A stretch of 64,000 nt of DNA from Sphingobacterium puteale (GTDB taxonomy: Bacteria > Bacteroidota > Bacteroidia > Sphingobacteriales > Sphingobacteriaceae). A model generated the notes under the pieces. That model was not told where the DNA came from and made no database searches. It saw only the letters and a program-made list of their open reading frames with translations. Of the stretch, positions 1-8,435 are shown piece after piece; the first letter of the stretch is position 1; each line of letters begins with the position of its first letter. Both the position numbers and the translations under genes were made by a program. The stretch is from the NCBI RefSeq assembly GCF_003627955.1, contig NZ_RBWS01000010.1, positions 1-64,000 of the forward strand, written 5' to 3'.

Positions 1-99
1 GTCGGTGCCTTTTTTTACACGGAAGCCCTTGCTGGAAACAGTCAAGGGCTTCTTTCGTTTGGGTGCTCCCCAAGGACCTTTATTTATCCTCCGGTCCAT
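1..99 (-). CDS. Partial ORF, possible group II intron-encoded protein (N-terminus only)
   Basis: On the minus strand an ATG at 99 opens a frame that stays open for 33 codons to the window edge. The peptide is basic (KRKK and RVKK stretches), begins MDRRINKGPWG, and has no recognisable domain yet. A strong GGGAGGAA lies immediately upstream of the ATG, which is unusual in this SD-poor genome but common for intron-encoded reverse transcriptases. Its position inside the putative intron RNA suggests the start of a maturase/reverse transcriptase. That is inference, because the diagnostic RT motifs would lie outside the window. Confidence 0.35.
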   Translation of the reverse strand, partial: MDRRINKGPWGAPKRKKPLTVSSKGFRVKKGTD

Positions 100-400
100 T
101 TCCTCCCTTTGCCGGTACTATGCCCCCGCTCCATGTTCGCTATCAAGAAGCGGCGGGCCGAGCAAACTCCGGGAAACGGCTCGGAGCTCCTGACACCGCA
201 CGGTCACGTACCGTGCACACTCAGCAGCCGGGTAAACCATGGCCCAAATTCTGTTGATAAGCCTTTACCCCAGAGCCGGGAGGTGAATAAATAAAGACTA
301 TAACTCGGTCAGGGAACCGTCTTCTTGGAAGCAGTACCGCTGGAGGAAGGGTCGGCTAAAATCACTTGACTCCTGCAACATTATTATTGGACAATCGTTT
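1..400 (-). mobile_element. Probable group II intron, 5' RNA portion
   Basis: This stretch is GC-rich and full of short hairpins, unlike the AT-rich spacers elsewhere in the window. On the minus strand the clearest are GCACGGT pairing with ACCGTGC (198-216, five-base loop) and CCGAGC pairing with GCTCGG (158-184). The minus-strand order, with a stem ending in GTGCGGTGTCAGGAG and then a segment reading GGGGGCATAGTACC just before an ORF start, recalls the domain I to IV region of bacterial group II introns that precedes the maturase ORF. This is pattern recognition, not an alignment. The 5' splice boundary (usually GUGYG) was not located, so the right end near 400 is approximate, and the intron would continue past the left edge. 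Another structured RNA remains possible. Confidence 0.42.
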
Positions 401-522
401 GCATTTCGCAAGCTCTTTTTTACTTGGATTTACTATTGTATTATTGTTATGTTAATTTAACAGCATTTCGCCGCTTTCTCATGGAGATATAGCAATGCGA
501 TTTAATATTATAAATGATACAC

Positions 523-3500
523 ATGAAGATATCTTTTTGGAGTACAAAAGCGCAAGTTAGTTTATTGGTGGGATTGGCTTCTCCGTTTATTTTTCAATCG
601 AATAAGATCGGTGCGATGATCCGCCCAGCTGCTAATTATAAGGTGGAACAAAGCGCCACTGTTAGCAGGATTATTGCTGTACAGAAAATTAATCCAACAA
701 CAGTGGAAATTGTATATGAAAATAACCAAAGGCTGACATTGGATTTTTATGGAAATCATATTTTCAGAATGTTTCAGGATATACATGGTGGTATTATCCG
801 CGATCCGGAAGCAAAACCTGAGGCAAAGATCCTTGTCGAACAGCCACGTAAGGCGGTGAATGAGCTGGAAGTAGAAGACGATGGCAGTAAAGCTAAGATC
901 ACAACCAAAGATATTGTATTCTCCATAGATAAACATTCTTCTCAATTTAGTATCCTCAACCGTATCACAAATAAGGTTGTCGTCGAGAGTTTAAAACCTA
1001 TTGCTTTTGAATCCAAACAAGTGACCTTAACGCTGAAAGAAAATAAGGATGAATACTTTTTCGGCGGTGGTGTACAAAATGGGCGGTTCTCCCATAAAGG
1101 TAGAGCGATCGCAATTGAAAACCAAAATAGCTGGACTGATGGCGGTGTAGCATCTCCTACACCTTATTTTTGGTCAACGAACGGTTATGGCTTTATGTGG
1201 CATACGTTCAAAAAAGGGAATTACGCATTTGGGGCTAAAACAAAAGGTACTGTAAAATTATCCCATGACACCGATTATCTGGATGTGTTTTTTATGATCA
1301 ATAATGGTACGGTACCCTTACTTAAAGATTTTTATCAGTTAACTGGTAATCCCATACTTCTGCCAAAATTTGGCTTATATGAAGGTCACTTGAATGCATA
1401 TAATAGAGATTTTTGGAAAGAGGATGAAAAGGGAATTCTGTTTGAAGATGGAAAACGCTATAAAGAAAGCCAAAAGGAAAATGGCGGTATAAAAGAATCA
1501 CTGAATGGCGAAAAAGGGAATTACCAATTTTCGGCCCGTGCCGTTATAGATCGCTATAAAGCGCATGATATGCCTTTGGGATGGATTCTGCCCAATGACG
1601 GCTATGGCGCGGGATATGGTCAGACCGGGACATTGGACGGAAATATTAATAACCTAAAGGAATTTGGTGATTATGCTCGTAAAAACGGCGTGGAAATTGG
1701 CTTATGGACGCAGTCTGACCTGCATCCTAAAGACAGCATCAGTGCATTGCTGCAAAGAGATATTGTCAAAGAAGTACGTGATGCAGGTGTCCGGGTTCTA
1801 AAGACGGATGTCGCTTGGGTAGGGCCCGGTTATTCCTTTGGCTTAAACGGTGTTGCTGACGTTGGGCATACCATGCCTTATTATGGTAATAATGCACGAC
1901 CGTTTATTATTTCATTGGATGGATGGGCAGGAACACAACGCTATGCCGGTATTTGGTCGGGCGATCAGACCGGTGGGGTTTGGGAATATATCCGATTCCA
2001 TATTCCGACCTATATCGGTTCTGGTCTTTCCGGACAGCCAAATATTACCTCAGACATGGATGGAATCTTTGGTGGAAAAAACTTTAAGGTGAACATTCGG
2101 GACTTTCAATGGAAAACTTGGACACCAATGGAATTGAATATGGACGGATGGGGATCCAACGAAAAGTATCCACATGCTTTGGGCGAACCAGCAACTTCCA
2201 TCAACCGTCTTTACCTGAAGCTGAAATCCCAATTGGTTCCTTATAGCTATAGTATAGCTAGACAGGCTGTCGATGGTCTGCCGATGATTCGTGCGATGTT
2301 TTTGGAACAGGCAAATCAGTACACACTTGGAAAGGCGACACAATATCAGTATTTGTATGGGCCTAATTTTTTGGTGGCACCGATCTATCAGGAGACGCGC
2401 GTGGATGAGAAGGGCAATGACATCCGAAACGGTATCTATTTACCTGATGGAGCATGGATAGATTACTTTACCGGTGAAAAATATACAGGCGGACGTATCA
2501 TCAATAATTTTGATGTACCAATTTGGAAACTACCGGTTTTTGTTAAAAATGGAGCCATTATTCCTGTTACGAATCCAAATAATAATGTACAGGAGATCAA
2601 AAAGGATCAGCGTATTTACGAGGTATATCCGTTTGGAAATTCTGAATTCACGGAATATGATGACGATGGAAAAACAGAAGCTTATCGTTATGGAAAAGGC
2701 GTCAATACAAAGATTTCTTCCATACAGAAAGAAGACAAAGTGCTGTTCACAGTAGCGCCATCAGAAGGGGAATTTGAGGGATTCGAAAAAGAGAAAGCGA
2801 CAGAAGTCCGTTTTAATGTAACCGCTGCCCCGAAGAAGGTAACCGCTAAAGTGAATAAAAAAGGAATAAAACTTCAGACGGCACATTCACTGGCTGAATT
2901 TAAGAACCTGGAAAATGCCTACTTCTACGATGCACAGCCTGATCTGAATCAGTTTGCAACAAAGGGATCCGAATTTGAAAAGGTCAAGCTAATCAAAAAT
3001 CCGATGGTTTTAGTACGTATCGGTAAGCAGGATGTGTCATCAACAGCGCTAGAAATACAAGTTGATGGGTTCAGATTCACGCCTAATGACGCGCATTTGG
3101 CACAGACGGGTGCGCTTACGCCTCCTCGTGCCAAAGTAACGGAGAATAATACCCAAGCCTACACATTAACACCGACATGGGAGAAGGTCACCAATGCAGA
3201 CTATTATGAGATTGCGTTTAATGATCTGATATACTCGACCATTGAAGATAATCAATTGTTATTTGAAGGGCTGGATGCAGAAACTGAATATAACTTTAAA
3301 ATTCGATCCGTTAATAAAGCGGGTGCTTCTGATTGGAGTACATTTAGTGCAAAAACAAAAGCTAATCCGCTGGAGTTTGCGATCGAAGGTATTAAAGCAG
3401 AGACCTCTGTAGACAATCAAGGAGGCAACGGCATCAATAAACTGTTCAACTACGATGAAGGGGATATGTGGCATACCAAGTGGGGGCAAACTGCGGTTCC

Positions 3501-4389
3501 GTTTGATATTACGCTAGATCTGAAATCCGTCAATCAGCTGGACAAGTTTGAGTACCTTCCCCGGACGGATGGTGGCAACGGCATCATTTTAAAAGGTAAA
3601 GTATTTTATAGCAATGATAAAGATACCTGGTCTGAGGTCGGAAGCTTTGAGTGGAAACGTGATGGCGAAATGAAGGGCTTTAGTTTTGGTCAGCATCCTG
3701 TCGCACGTTTTATTAAAATTTCGGTTTCGGAGGCTGTCGGCGGCTTCGGTTCAGGCCGTGAGCTCTATGTCTTTAAGGTGCCCGGATCGACTAGTTATTT
3801 ACCTGGCGATATTAACAACGATCGCCTGATCGACCATAATGATCTGACTTCTTATATTAACTATACCGGATTAAGAATGGGGGATGGGGATTTTGAAGGC
3901 TATGTGGGTAATGGTGATGTCAATAAAAATAATTTGATTGATGCCTATGATATCTCAAATATTGCCGTGTCGATCGAAGGCGGGTCCAAACCGGGCAAAG
4001 AGGAAAAAGTTGCCGGTAAGCTGAAGTTGACGGCATCCAAGACAGCTTTGAAATCTGGTGATATCGTTGAAATCACAGTGAGCGGAGAAAACCTTAAAGC
4101 GGTGAATGCGCTTAGCTTCGCATTGCCTTATAATCAGGGCGATTTTGAGTTTGTCGGAATAGATCCGCTACACCTAAAGGAAATGAATAACTATACTAAT
4201 GACCGTCTGCATACAAACGGCAGTAAAGCTTTGTATCCTACTTTTGTGAATTTGGGCAATAAGGAAACACTGAATGGCTCCGAAGTGCTATTTAAGATCA
4301 AATTGAAAGCCAAACGTAACGTTAACTTCAATTTAAAAGCGATAGACGGTATTCTAGTCGATAAAAAACTCAATTCGATCAGTTTTTAA
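523..4389 (+). CDS. Secreted multidomain GH31 glycoside hydrolase
   Basis: A protein of about 1288 residues with a hydrophobic N-terminal segment, so probably exported. An ATG three codons upstream (514) is also possible; 523 (MKISFW) looks more natural. Domains in order: a GH31 N-terminal beta domain, the catalytic (beta/alpha)8 barrel with the likely nucleophile Asp in LKTDVAWVGPGY (residue 432 counted from 514) and acid/base Asp in GIWSGDQTGG (484), a C-terminal beta domain, an Fn3-like domain (about 870-950), an F5/8 type C carbohydrate-binding module (about 950-1087), a dockerin-like pair of Ca-binding repeats (DINNDRLID and DVNKNNLID, about 1097-1158), and a cohesin-like module at the C-terminus. 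The short 52-residue spacing between the two Asp and the KTDVAW motif point away from ordinary alpha-glucosidases and perhaps toward the alpha-N-acetylgalactosaminidase branch. The exact substrate is uncertain. Confidence 0.9.
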   Translation: MKISFWSTKAQVSLLVGLASPFIFQSNKIGAMIRPAANYKVEQSATVSRIIAVQKINPTTVEIVYENNQRLTLDFYGNHIFRMFQDIHGGIIRDPEAKPEAKILVEQPRKAVNELEVEDDGSKAKITTKDIVFSIDKHSSQFSILNRITNKVVVESLKPIAFESKQVTLTLKENKDEYFFGGGVQNGRFSHKGRAIAIENQNSWTDGGVASPTPYFWSTNGYGFMWHTFKKGNYAFGAKTKGTVKLSHDTDYLDVFFMINNGTVPLLKDFYQLTGNPILLPKFGLYEGHLNAYNRDFWKEDEKGILFEDGKRYKESQKENGGIKESLNGEKGNYQFSARAVIDRYKAHDMPLGWILPNDGYGAGYGQTGTLDGNINNLKEFGDYARKNGVEIGLWTQSDLHPKDSISALLQRDIVKEVRDAGVRVLKTDVAWVGPGYSFGLNGVADVGHTMPYYGNNARPFIISLDGWAGTQRYAGIWSGDQTGGVWEYIRFHIPTYIGSGLSGQPNITSDMDGIFGGKNFKVNIRDFQWKTWTPMELNMDGWGSNEKYPHALGEPATSINRLYLKLKSQLVPYSYSIARQAVDGLPMIRAMFLEQANQYTLGKATQYQYLYGPNFLVAPIYQETRVDEKGNDIRNGIYLPDGAWIDYFTGEKYTGGRIINNFDVPIWKLPVFVKNGAIIPVTNPNNNVQEIKKDQRIYEVYPFGNSEFTEYDDDGKTEAYRYGKGVNTKISSIQKEDKVLFTVAPSEGEFEGFEKEKATEVRFNVTAAPKKVTAKVNKKGIKLQTAHSLAEFKNLENAYFYDAQPDLNQFATKGSEFEKVKLIKNPMVLVRIGKQDVSSTALEIQVDGFRFTPNDAHLAQTGALTPPRAKVTENNTQAYTLTPTWEKVTNADYYEIAFNDLIYSTIEDNQLLFEGLDAETEYNFKIRSVNKAGASDWSTFSAKTKANPLEFAIEGIKAETSVDNQGGNGINKLFNYDEGDMWHTKWGQTAVPFDITLDLKSVNQLDKFEYLPRTDGGNGIILKGKVFYSNDKDTWSEVGSFEWKRDGEMKGFSFGQHPVARFIKISVSEAVGGFGSGRELYVFKVPGSTSYLPGDINNDRLIDHNDLTSYINYTGLRMGDGDFEGYVGNGDVNKNNLIDAYDISNIAVSIEGGSKPGKEEKVAGKLKLTASKTALKSGDIVEITVSGENLKAVNALSFALPYNQGDFEFVGIDPLHLKEMNNYTNDRLHTNGSKALYPTFVNLGNKETLNGSEVLFKIKLKAKRNVNFNLKAIDGILVDKKLNSISF

Positions 4390-4410
4390 AGTAGATTTTG
4401 TAACGACGAT

Positions 4411-4440
4411 AAAAAGGGGAATGTTAACATTCCCCTTTTA
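4411..4440. terminator. Bidirectional intrinsic terminator
   Basis: AAAAGGGGAATG followed by its exact reverse complement CATTCCCCTTTT forms a near-perfect palindrome around TTAA. A and T tracts at both ends suit termination of the GH31 gene (plus) and the pirin gene (minus). Confidence 0.8.
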
Positions 4441-4573
4441 CAATGGTAATCCGATCAGGAATACGAGCATCCGGCTTACGAATACCGCTGGATTTAGCCG
4501 GCGGTAAAAGCAATAAAGTGATGCCATATTTTAATCATATCTCGCTTATCTGTCGCTTCAGGATGACAGTGAA

Positions 4574-5452
4574 TTAATTTAATATCATGTTAAGATCCAT
4601 CAGGAGGATCTCAGTATCGGGCGAAGTGGCCATAAGTTTAATTTCCGAAATATCCCAGATACCGAAGCCATCTCTCGTTTCCAGCTCTTGTCCCGCTACG
4701 TTGACACTTCCGCTTATGACGAAAATATAAACGCCATTTCCAGCTTTCATAACTTTGTAATTTGCTTCAGCACCTTTGTCAAAATTACCCATATGAAACC
4801 ACGCATCCTGATGTATCCATACTCCTTCGTCTGCCGGATCAGGTGAAAGGATCTGTTGAAACTTATTGTGTCTTTGTGATTTGTCCAAGGTTATCTGATC
4901 GTACCGAGGTGCTACATTGCGTTGGTTCGGGTAGACCCAGATCTGCAGAAATTTAACAAACTGATCGGTGTTTTTATTATACTCACTATGCATGATACCT
5001 GTTCCTGCGCTCATCACCTGGATATCTCCCTTTCGGATGATGGCCTGATTGCCCATACTGTCCTCATGCTCCAGATCCCCTTCCAGGGGAATACTGATAA
5101 TTTCCATATTGTCGTGCGGATGCAATCCGAAACCCCTGCCTTTGGCAACAATATCATCATTCAGTACCCGGAGTACACCGAAATGCATACGTTCGGGATT
5201 ATGGTAATTGGCAAAACTAAAGGTATGGTTACTCTGCAACCAGCCATGATCCGCATAACCCCGGCTCGTTGCTTTGTGTAGTACACTATGGTTTTCCAGT
5301 TGATCGGACTTGTATTGCACTGCATTGGCATCCAATGTTTCCAAAGGTTCTATTTCATCGATTTCATTCTTCATGACATCTGCTGACTCAGCACTTGATG
5401 CAAATATTCCGGAACCTAAAAGTCCCTTTTTTATAAAGTTTTGTTTATTCAT
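4574..5452 (-). CDS. Pirin family protein
   Basis: A 292-residue bicupin of the pirin/YhhW (quercetin 2,3-dioxygenase-like) family. The N-terminal cupin shows the metal-binding motifs HPHDNMEI and SAGTGIMHSE, giving the usual His/His/His/Glu set for one metal ion. The C-terminal cupin is degenerate, as is usual. Compared with YhhW the protein has about 40 extra N-terminal residues, beginning MNKQNFIKKGLLGSGIFASS, which resembles an export or lipoprotein-like leader but has no lipobox. The biochemical role of bacterial pirins of this kind is not settled; some cleave quercetin in vitro. It is a stand-alone gene with its own upstream TAnnTTTG element and is convergent with the GH31 gene. Confidence 0.88.
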   Translation of the reverse strand: MNKQNFIKKGLLGSGIFASSAESADVMKNEIDEIEPLETLDANAVQYKSDQLENHSVLHKATSRGYADHGWLQSNHTFSFANYHNPERMHFGVLRVLNDDIVAKGRGFGLHPHDNMEIISIPLEGDLEHEDSMGNQAIIRKGDIQVMSAGTGIMHSEYNKNTDQFVKFLQIWVYPNQRNVAPRYDQITLDKSQRHNKFQQILSPDPADEGVWIHQDAWFHMGNFDKGAEANYKVMKAGNGVYIFVISGSVNVAGQELETRDGFGIWDISEIKLMATSPDTEILLMDLNMILN

Positions 5453-5472
5453 GATCTTACGATTTATATATT

Positions 5473-5480
5473 CAAAATTA
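5473..5480 (-). promoter_or_regulatory. -7 promoter element of the pirin gene
   Basis: TAATTTTG on the minus strand matches the Bacteroidota -7 consensus TAnnTTTG, 20 bases before the pirin ATG. The -33 element is not obvious. Confidence 0.5.
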
Positions 5481-5552
5481 GTCTGCTAAGGAGTATTTTT
5501 CATTGAACTGGTTTAATAACCCAAAAAAACAGACCATTCTTTGTAAATTCAT

Positions 5553-5870
5553 TTATTTGCTGGGAATCAAATCAGGGAATAAACTATAAATTTCATTTTT
5601 CAAAAGCCCACTTCCACCTCCATAATGTTTTATCAAACCAATCGGATGGTCTAAATAAGAAAGATGGTCCATGATTTCGGTTTCTTCTAGTGTTGATAAA
5701 CCAGAGCTCAGCAGCAGGATGTCGACAGGGTAACTGGAGAGGTATTTCTTACAAGTGGAGAGATCTTGCTGAATGACCGCTTGCCAGCCACTTGTACCCG
5801 TTATGATCCGCTGTAGTGTGTGGAGGATTTCCTCGTTTTTTCCGAACAAAATAATGATTAAATTCTTCAT
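5553..5870 (-). CDS. Small hypothetical protein, receiver-domain-like
   Basis: A 105-residue protein with no family I recognise. The pattern of an N-terminal hydrophobic strand (NLIIILFG), then a helix, then a second hydrophobic strand ending in DILLLSSG recalls the alpha/beta layout of response-regulator receiver domains, but the acidic pocket and phospho-acceptor Asp are not convincingly present. Its ATG follows directly on the stop codon of the osmC-like gene (5871), so the two are cotranscribed and probably translationally coupled. It may act with the OsmC protein, but the sequence does not say how. Confidence 0.65.
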   Translation of the reverse strand: MKNLIIILFGKNEEILHTLQRIITGTSGWQAVIQQDLSTCKKYLSSYPVDILLLSSGLSTLEETEIMDHLSYLDHPIGLIKHYGGGSGLLKNEIYSLFPDLIPSK

Positions 5871-6293
5871 TTAATTGTTTGTTTTCATGATTGTATTCAC
5901 AACGGAATTGCCTTTTAATATCTTTGAAATCGGACATTCATCGGCAATTTGCCGTAAACGTAATACCGTGTTTTCTTCGATCGCCTGTCCGAATGAAATT
6001 TCTCGGTCAAAATAGGTCACTACTTGCTCTTTTTCAATTCGTAGATATAAATTGGCCGTGACTTGTATTTCGTCGATGTGAAGTTCTTTTCTGTCAATAT
6101 ACATCCGCAAAGTTGCTAATGTACAGGAAACGAGGGAAGAGACCAATAGGGTGTATGGGTCAGGCCCGAGATCTTTTCCACCCAATTTTTCAGGTTCATC
6201 GGTAATCAGTTCACCATTGCGCCAGTGGATGGTCGTTTTATATTTTTGCTGGCCAATATGGCCGCTGACAGGATTCTCTAAGATATATTTCAT
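5871..6293 (-). CDS. OsmC family protein
   Basis: A 140-residue OsmC/Ohr-family protein, a group of thiol-dependent peroxide-detoxifying or uncharacterised cytosolic proteins. It shows the family features GPDPYTLLVSSLVSCT, with the first conserved Cys in the SCTLATLRMY helix, and a second Cys in ADECPISKIL near the C-terminus, matching the OsmC two-cysteine arrangement. The frame is open to 6323, but ATG 6293 (MKYILENP) is preferred because a TAnnTTTG promoter element overlaps the upstream part. It is the first gene of a two-gene unit with the 105-residue protein that begins immediately after its stop. Confidence 0.88.
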   Translation of the reverse strand: MKYILENPVSGHIGQQKYKTTIHWRNGELITDEPEKLGGKDLGPDPYTLLVSSLVSCTLATLRMYIDRKELHIDEIQVTANLYLRIEKEQVVTYFDREISFGQAIEENTVLRLRQIADECPISKILKGNSVVNTIMKTNN

Positions 6294-6320
6294 ACGATGT
6301 ATTCCTTTGATTTGATACAA

Positions 6321-6328
6321 CAAAATTA
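6321..6328 (-). promoter_or_regulatory. -7 promoter element of the osmC-like gene
   Basis: TAATTTTG on the minus strand matches TAnnTTTG, 27 bases before ATG 6293, with a TTGA about 19 bases further upstream as a possible -33 element. This supports the shorter start for the OsmC protein. Confidence 0.5.
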
Positions 6329-6512
6329 AAGTCCATTTGATTCAATTCCATTGATGTAGTTCAAGAAATATGGAAAAGAGGGACTTATTTGGCTACCTGA
6401 ATTTGACTCAATATACTGCATGATGGAACAAAAAATAATTGTTTGAAAAATAAAGTGGCAATATCGGCTCAATCGCCTAAATTTTCTTAATTTTAGATTG
6501 TTTTATATTTTT

Positions 6513-7232
6513 ATGATGAAGAGATTTTTACTTTTTGCATGTATAGCCTGTGCCGTACCGTTTGCGGCTTTTTCACAAACCCATGAACTTCGTGTCGGTG
6601 TAACTTCCGGTGTCTCTAATTTTACGGGGTCTGGAAGCATCGCTAAAAGCACTTTAAATGGCTCTGGTCAGCAGGATTATTATACCAATAATCCTTATGG
6701 TAAAAAGTATGGAATTAATCTGGGTGGTGCAGTGAACTACCGTTATGTCTTTGCAAATAACTTTCTTTTAGGTGTAGAAGCTGCTTTTGAACGTTTACAG
6801 ACCAAGGTTGACCTGGAAGGCAATGAATTCGCAAATGGCAGTCGTGGGCTGACCAAGCTCAACCAACAATTTTTGAATTTTAATCCCTTCGTCGGCTATC
6901 GTGTTTATTTTGAACCGATGACAATGGATATGCAATTCGGTGTTGATGTAGCGAAGACTTTGAACATCAAGGAAAACGGAAGTATCGAAGATAAGAGTGG
7001 CAATAAGACAAGTTTTGAACGGGATAGAGGTAAAGTAATTGATGTTGATATTCGCCCGCGATTACAGTTTAATGTCAATTACGACCGTTATACGATTTTT
7101 GCAGGCTATTCTTGGGGTTTAAAGGATTATCGTGATGGAGTAGATGGCAATAACCCAGGACCGGCACGATTGAATGTGTTTCGCCTGGGGCTGCAATATC
7201 AGTTTTTAACACCGATTTATAACAATGACTAA
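6513..7232 (+). CDS. Outer-membrane beta-barrel protein
   Basis: About 239 residues with a clear Sec signal peptide (MMKRFLLFACIACAVP, cleavage near AAFSQ). The mature part alternates aromatic and hydrophobic strands with Gly-rich turns (LGGAVNYRYVFANNFLLGVE, FNVNYDRYTIFAGYSWGLK) and ends in hydrophobic residues near the C-terminus (LGLQYQFLTPIY), typical of small eight-stranded PorT/OmpW-like barrels in Bacteroidota. The upstream extension of the frame begins at a TTG and is rejected; ATG 6513 or 6516 is the start. No specific ligand can be assigned. Its last eight bases overlap the next gene. Confidence 0.75.
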   Translation: MMKRFLLFACIACAVPFAAFSQTHELRVGVTSGVSNFTGSGSIAKSTLNGSGQQDYYTNNPYGKKYGINLGGAVNYRYVFANNFLLGVEAAFERLQTKVDLEGNEFANGSRGLTKLNQQFLNFNPFVGYRVYFEPMTMDMQFGVDVAKTLNIKENGSIEDKSGNKTSFERDRGKVIDVDIRPRLQFNVNYDRYTIFAGYSWGLKDYRDGVDGNNPGPARLNVFRLGLQYQFLTPIYNND

Positions 7233-7803
7233 AAGCCGGCTGGAAGCATTTAGTGATGGCGTATTGGCCATCATCATTACCATTATGGTACTCGAATTAA
7301 AAGTACCTGAAGGTTACACTTTTGCTAGTTTAAAACCCCTGTTTCCCAAAATCGTCTCCTATGTAGTCAGCTTTGTCTATGTTGGGTTGTATTGGAATAA
7401 TCACCATCATCTTTTTCAGATTGTTCAGAAAGTCAATGGGAAAGTATTATGGGGAAATTTACACCTTTTATTTTGGCTCTCCTTGATGCCTTTGACAACC
7501 AACTGGATTGGTGAATCCCATTTTGAACGTGATCCCATTATTGCCTATGGCGTTGTATTGATCATGTGTTCCGTAGCCTACAACATTGTTGAATATTTTG
7601 CGGTCCAGACGGAAGGGGAAGAGTCAGCTTTGAAACGTGCCGTCAAATCGAAGACCAAGGAGAACATTTCTACAGCCTTGTATTTTCTTGGGATCGGTAT
7701 ATCTTTTATAAATCCGTACGTTAGTCTGTTGATGTATGGTACAGTAGCCATCATGTGGTTAATTCCGGATCGTCGCATCGAAACCTTAATGAAAGATCAG
7801 TGA
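7225..7803 (+). CDS. TMEM175 family potassium channel (DUF1211)
   Basis: A 192-residue integral membrane protein with five to six predicted helices. The N-terminus RLEAFSDGVLAIIITIMVLE carries the family hallmark FSDG (residues 9-12) in the first helix, which lines the pore in bacterial TMEM175 channels. These channels conduct K+ with modest selectivity and, in bacteria, have a single repeat per chain and assemble as tetramers. The ATG overlaps the end of the preceding barrel gene, suggesting cotranscription. The 3' end overlaps by a few bases with the convergent NTPase gene. Confidence 0.88.
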   Translation: MTKSRLEAFSDGVLAIIITIMVLELKVPEGYTFASLKPLFPKIVSYVVSFVYVGLYWNNHHHLFQIVQKVNGKVLWGNLHLLFWLSLMPLTTNWIGESHFERDPIIAYGVVLIMCSVAYNIVEYFAVQTEGEESALKRAVKSKTKENISTALYFLGIGISFINPYVSLLMYGTVAIMWLIPDRRIETLMKDQ

Positions 7804-8363
7804 GTAGCTAATCCGAGCGATTCGCATATAAATTGATAGCGTAGTTCGACGGATGTTTTAGGTACTTCTATGACCATATATCCAAGCCGTTCATAGACAC
7901 TTTTCATCTGATAGAATGTAGCTTCGGCTTCTTCCCAAGTCTGCTTTCGCTCATGATCGGTTTCATAAATTTCCTGCCATGGCGGAAGAATAAATATTTT
8001 TTTATGATAACGGTATCTTTTGGCTTCTTCAAGTAAAGGAGCCGCAACAGTTAACTTTTCCATGTCGATATAGGCGAGTGTATCTGGAATACCCCGGTCA
8101 AAAAAGACATACTGTTGGCGTTGGGTGTTTTCTTTGATTTCGAGAAGGTAACGAGCATTGGACGCTGCCAACATTAATGAGGCATAATGTTGCTTATTCT
8201 TCCAAGGTAAGCCATTGCCGTTTTTTGCTACCTGTTCCTGAATGATTCGACGTGCTTCTTCGGGCACTGTTCTATAGCCTTCTTTTTTTAATTTGTTGAG
8301 TAATGTAGTTTTGCCGACACCGGGTCCCCCGGTTAGGACAATAAAATAATTTTCTTGATCCAT
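7797..8363 (-). CDS. AAA_28-type P-loop NTPase/kinase
   Basis: A 188-residue protein starting at ATG 8363 (MDQENYFIVLTGGPGVGKTT). It has a Walker A GGPGVGKTT close to the N-terminus, then EEARRIIQEQ, then a Walker-B-like strand with an FFDRGIPDTLAY segment. This layout matches the AAA_28 ATPases related to NadR-type ribosylnicotinamide and thymidylate kinases, so small-molecule phosphorylation is plausible, but the substrate is unknown. The 30 upstream bases of open frame are non-conserved and dropped. Its 3' end overlaps the convergent TMEM175 gene. Confidence 0.82.
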   Translation of the reverse strand: MDQENYFIVLTGGPGVGKTTLLNKLKKEGYRTVPEEARRIIQEQVAKNGNGLPWKNKQHYASLMLAASNARYLLEIKENTQRQQYVFFDRGIPDTLAYIDMEKLTVAAPLLEEAKRYRYHKKIFILPPWQEIYETDHERKQTWEEAEATFYQMKSVYERLGYMVIEVPKTSVELRYQFICESLGLATH

Positions 8364-8435
8364 ATAAAAAAATGTCATGGTCCTCCAATGCATCGAATAT
8401 AGGTACTTATTCGAAGGATGTAAAGATTGAAATGA

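Noticed and set aside
326..352. GGTCAGG followed by GGAAGCAG, resembling the conserved loop of bacterial SRP RNA
   Set aside because: The spacing between the two blocks is much too long for the SRP RNA apical loop, and the flanks do not pair. The group II intron reading explains the region better.
562..945. Minus-strand 127-residue frame inside the GH31 gene
   Set aside because: It lies wholly within a well-supported gene on the other strand, has no domain or promoter, and is a shadow frame.
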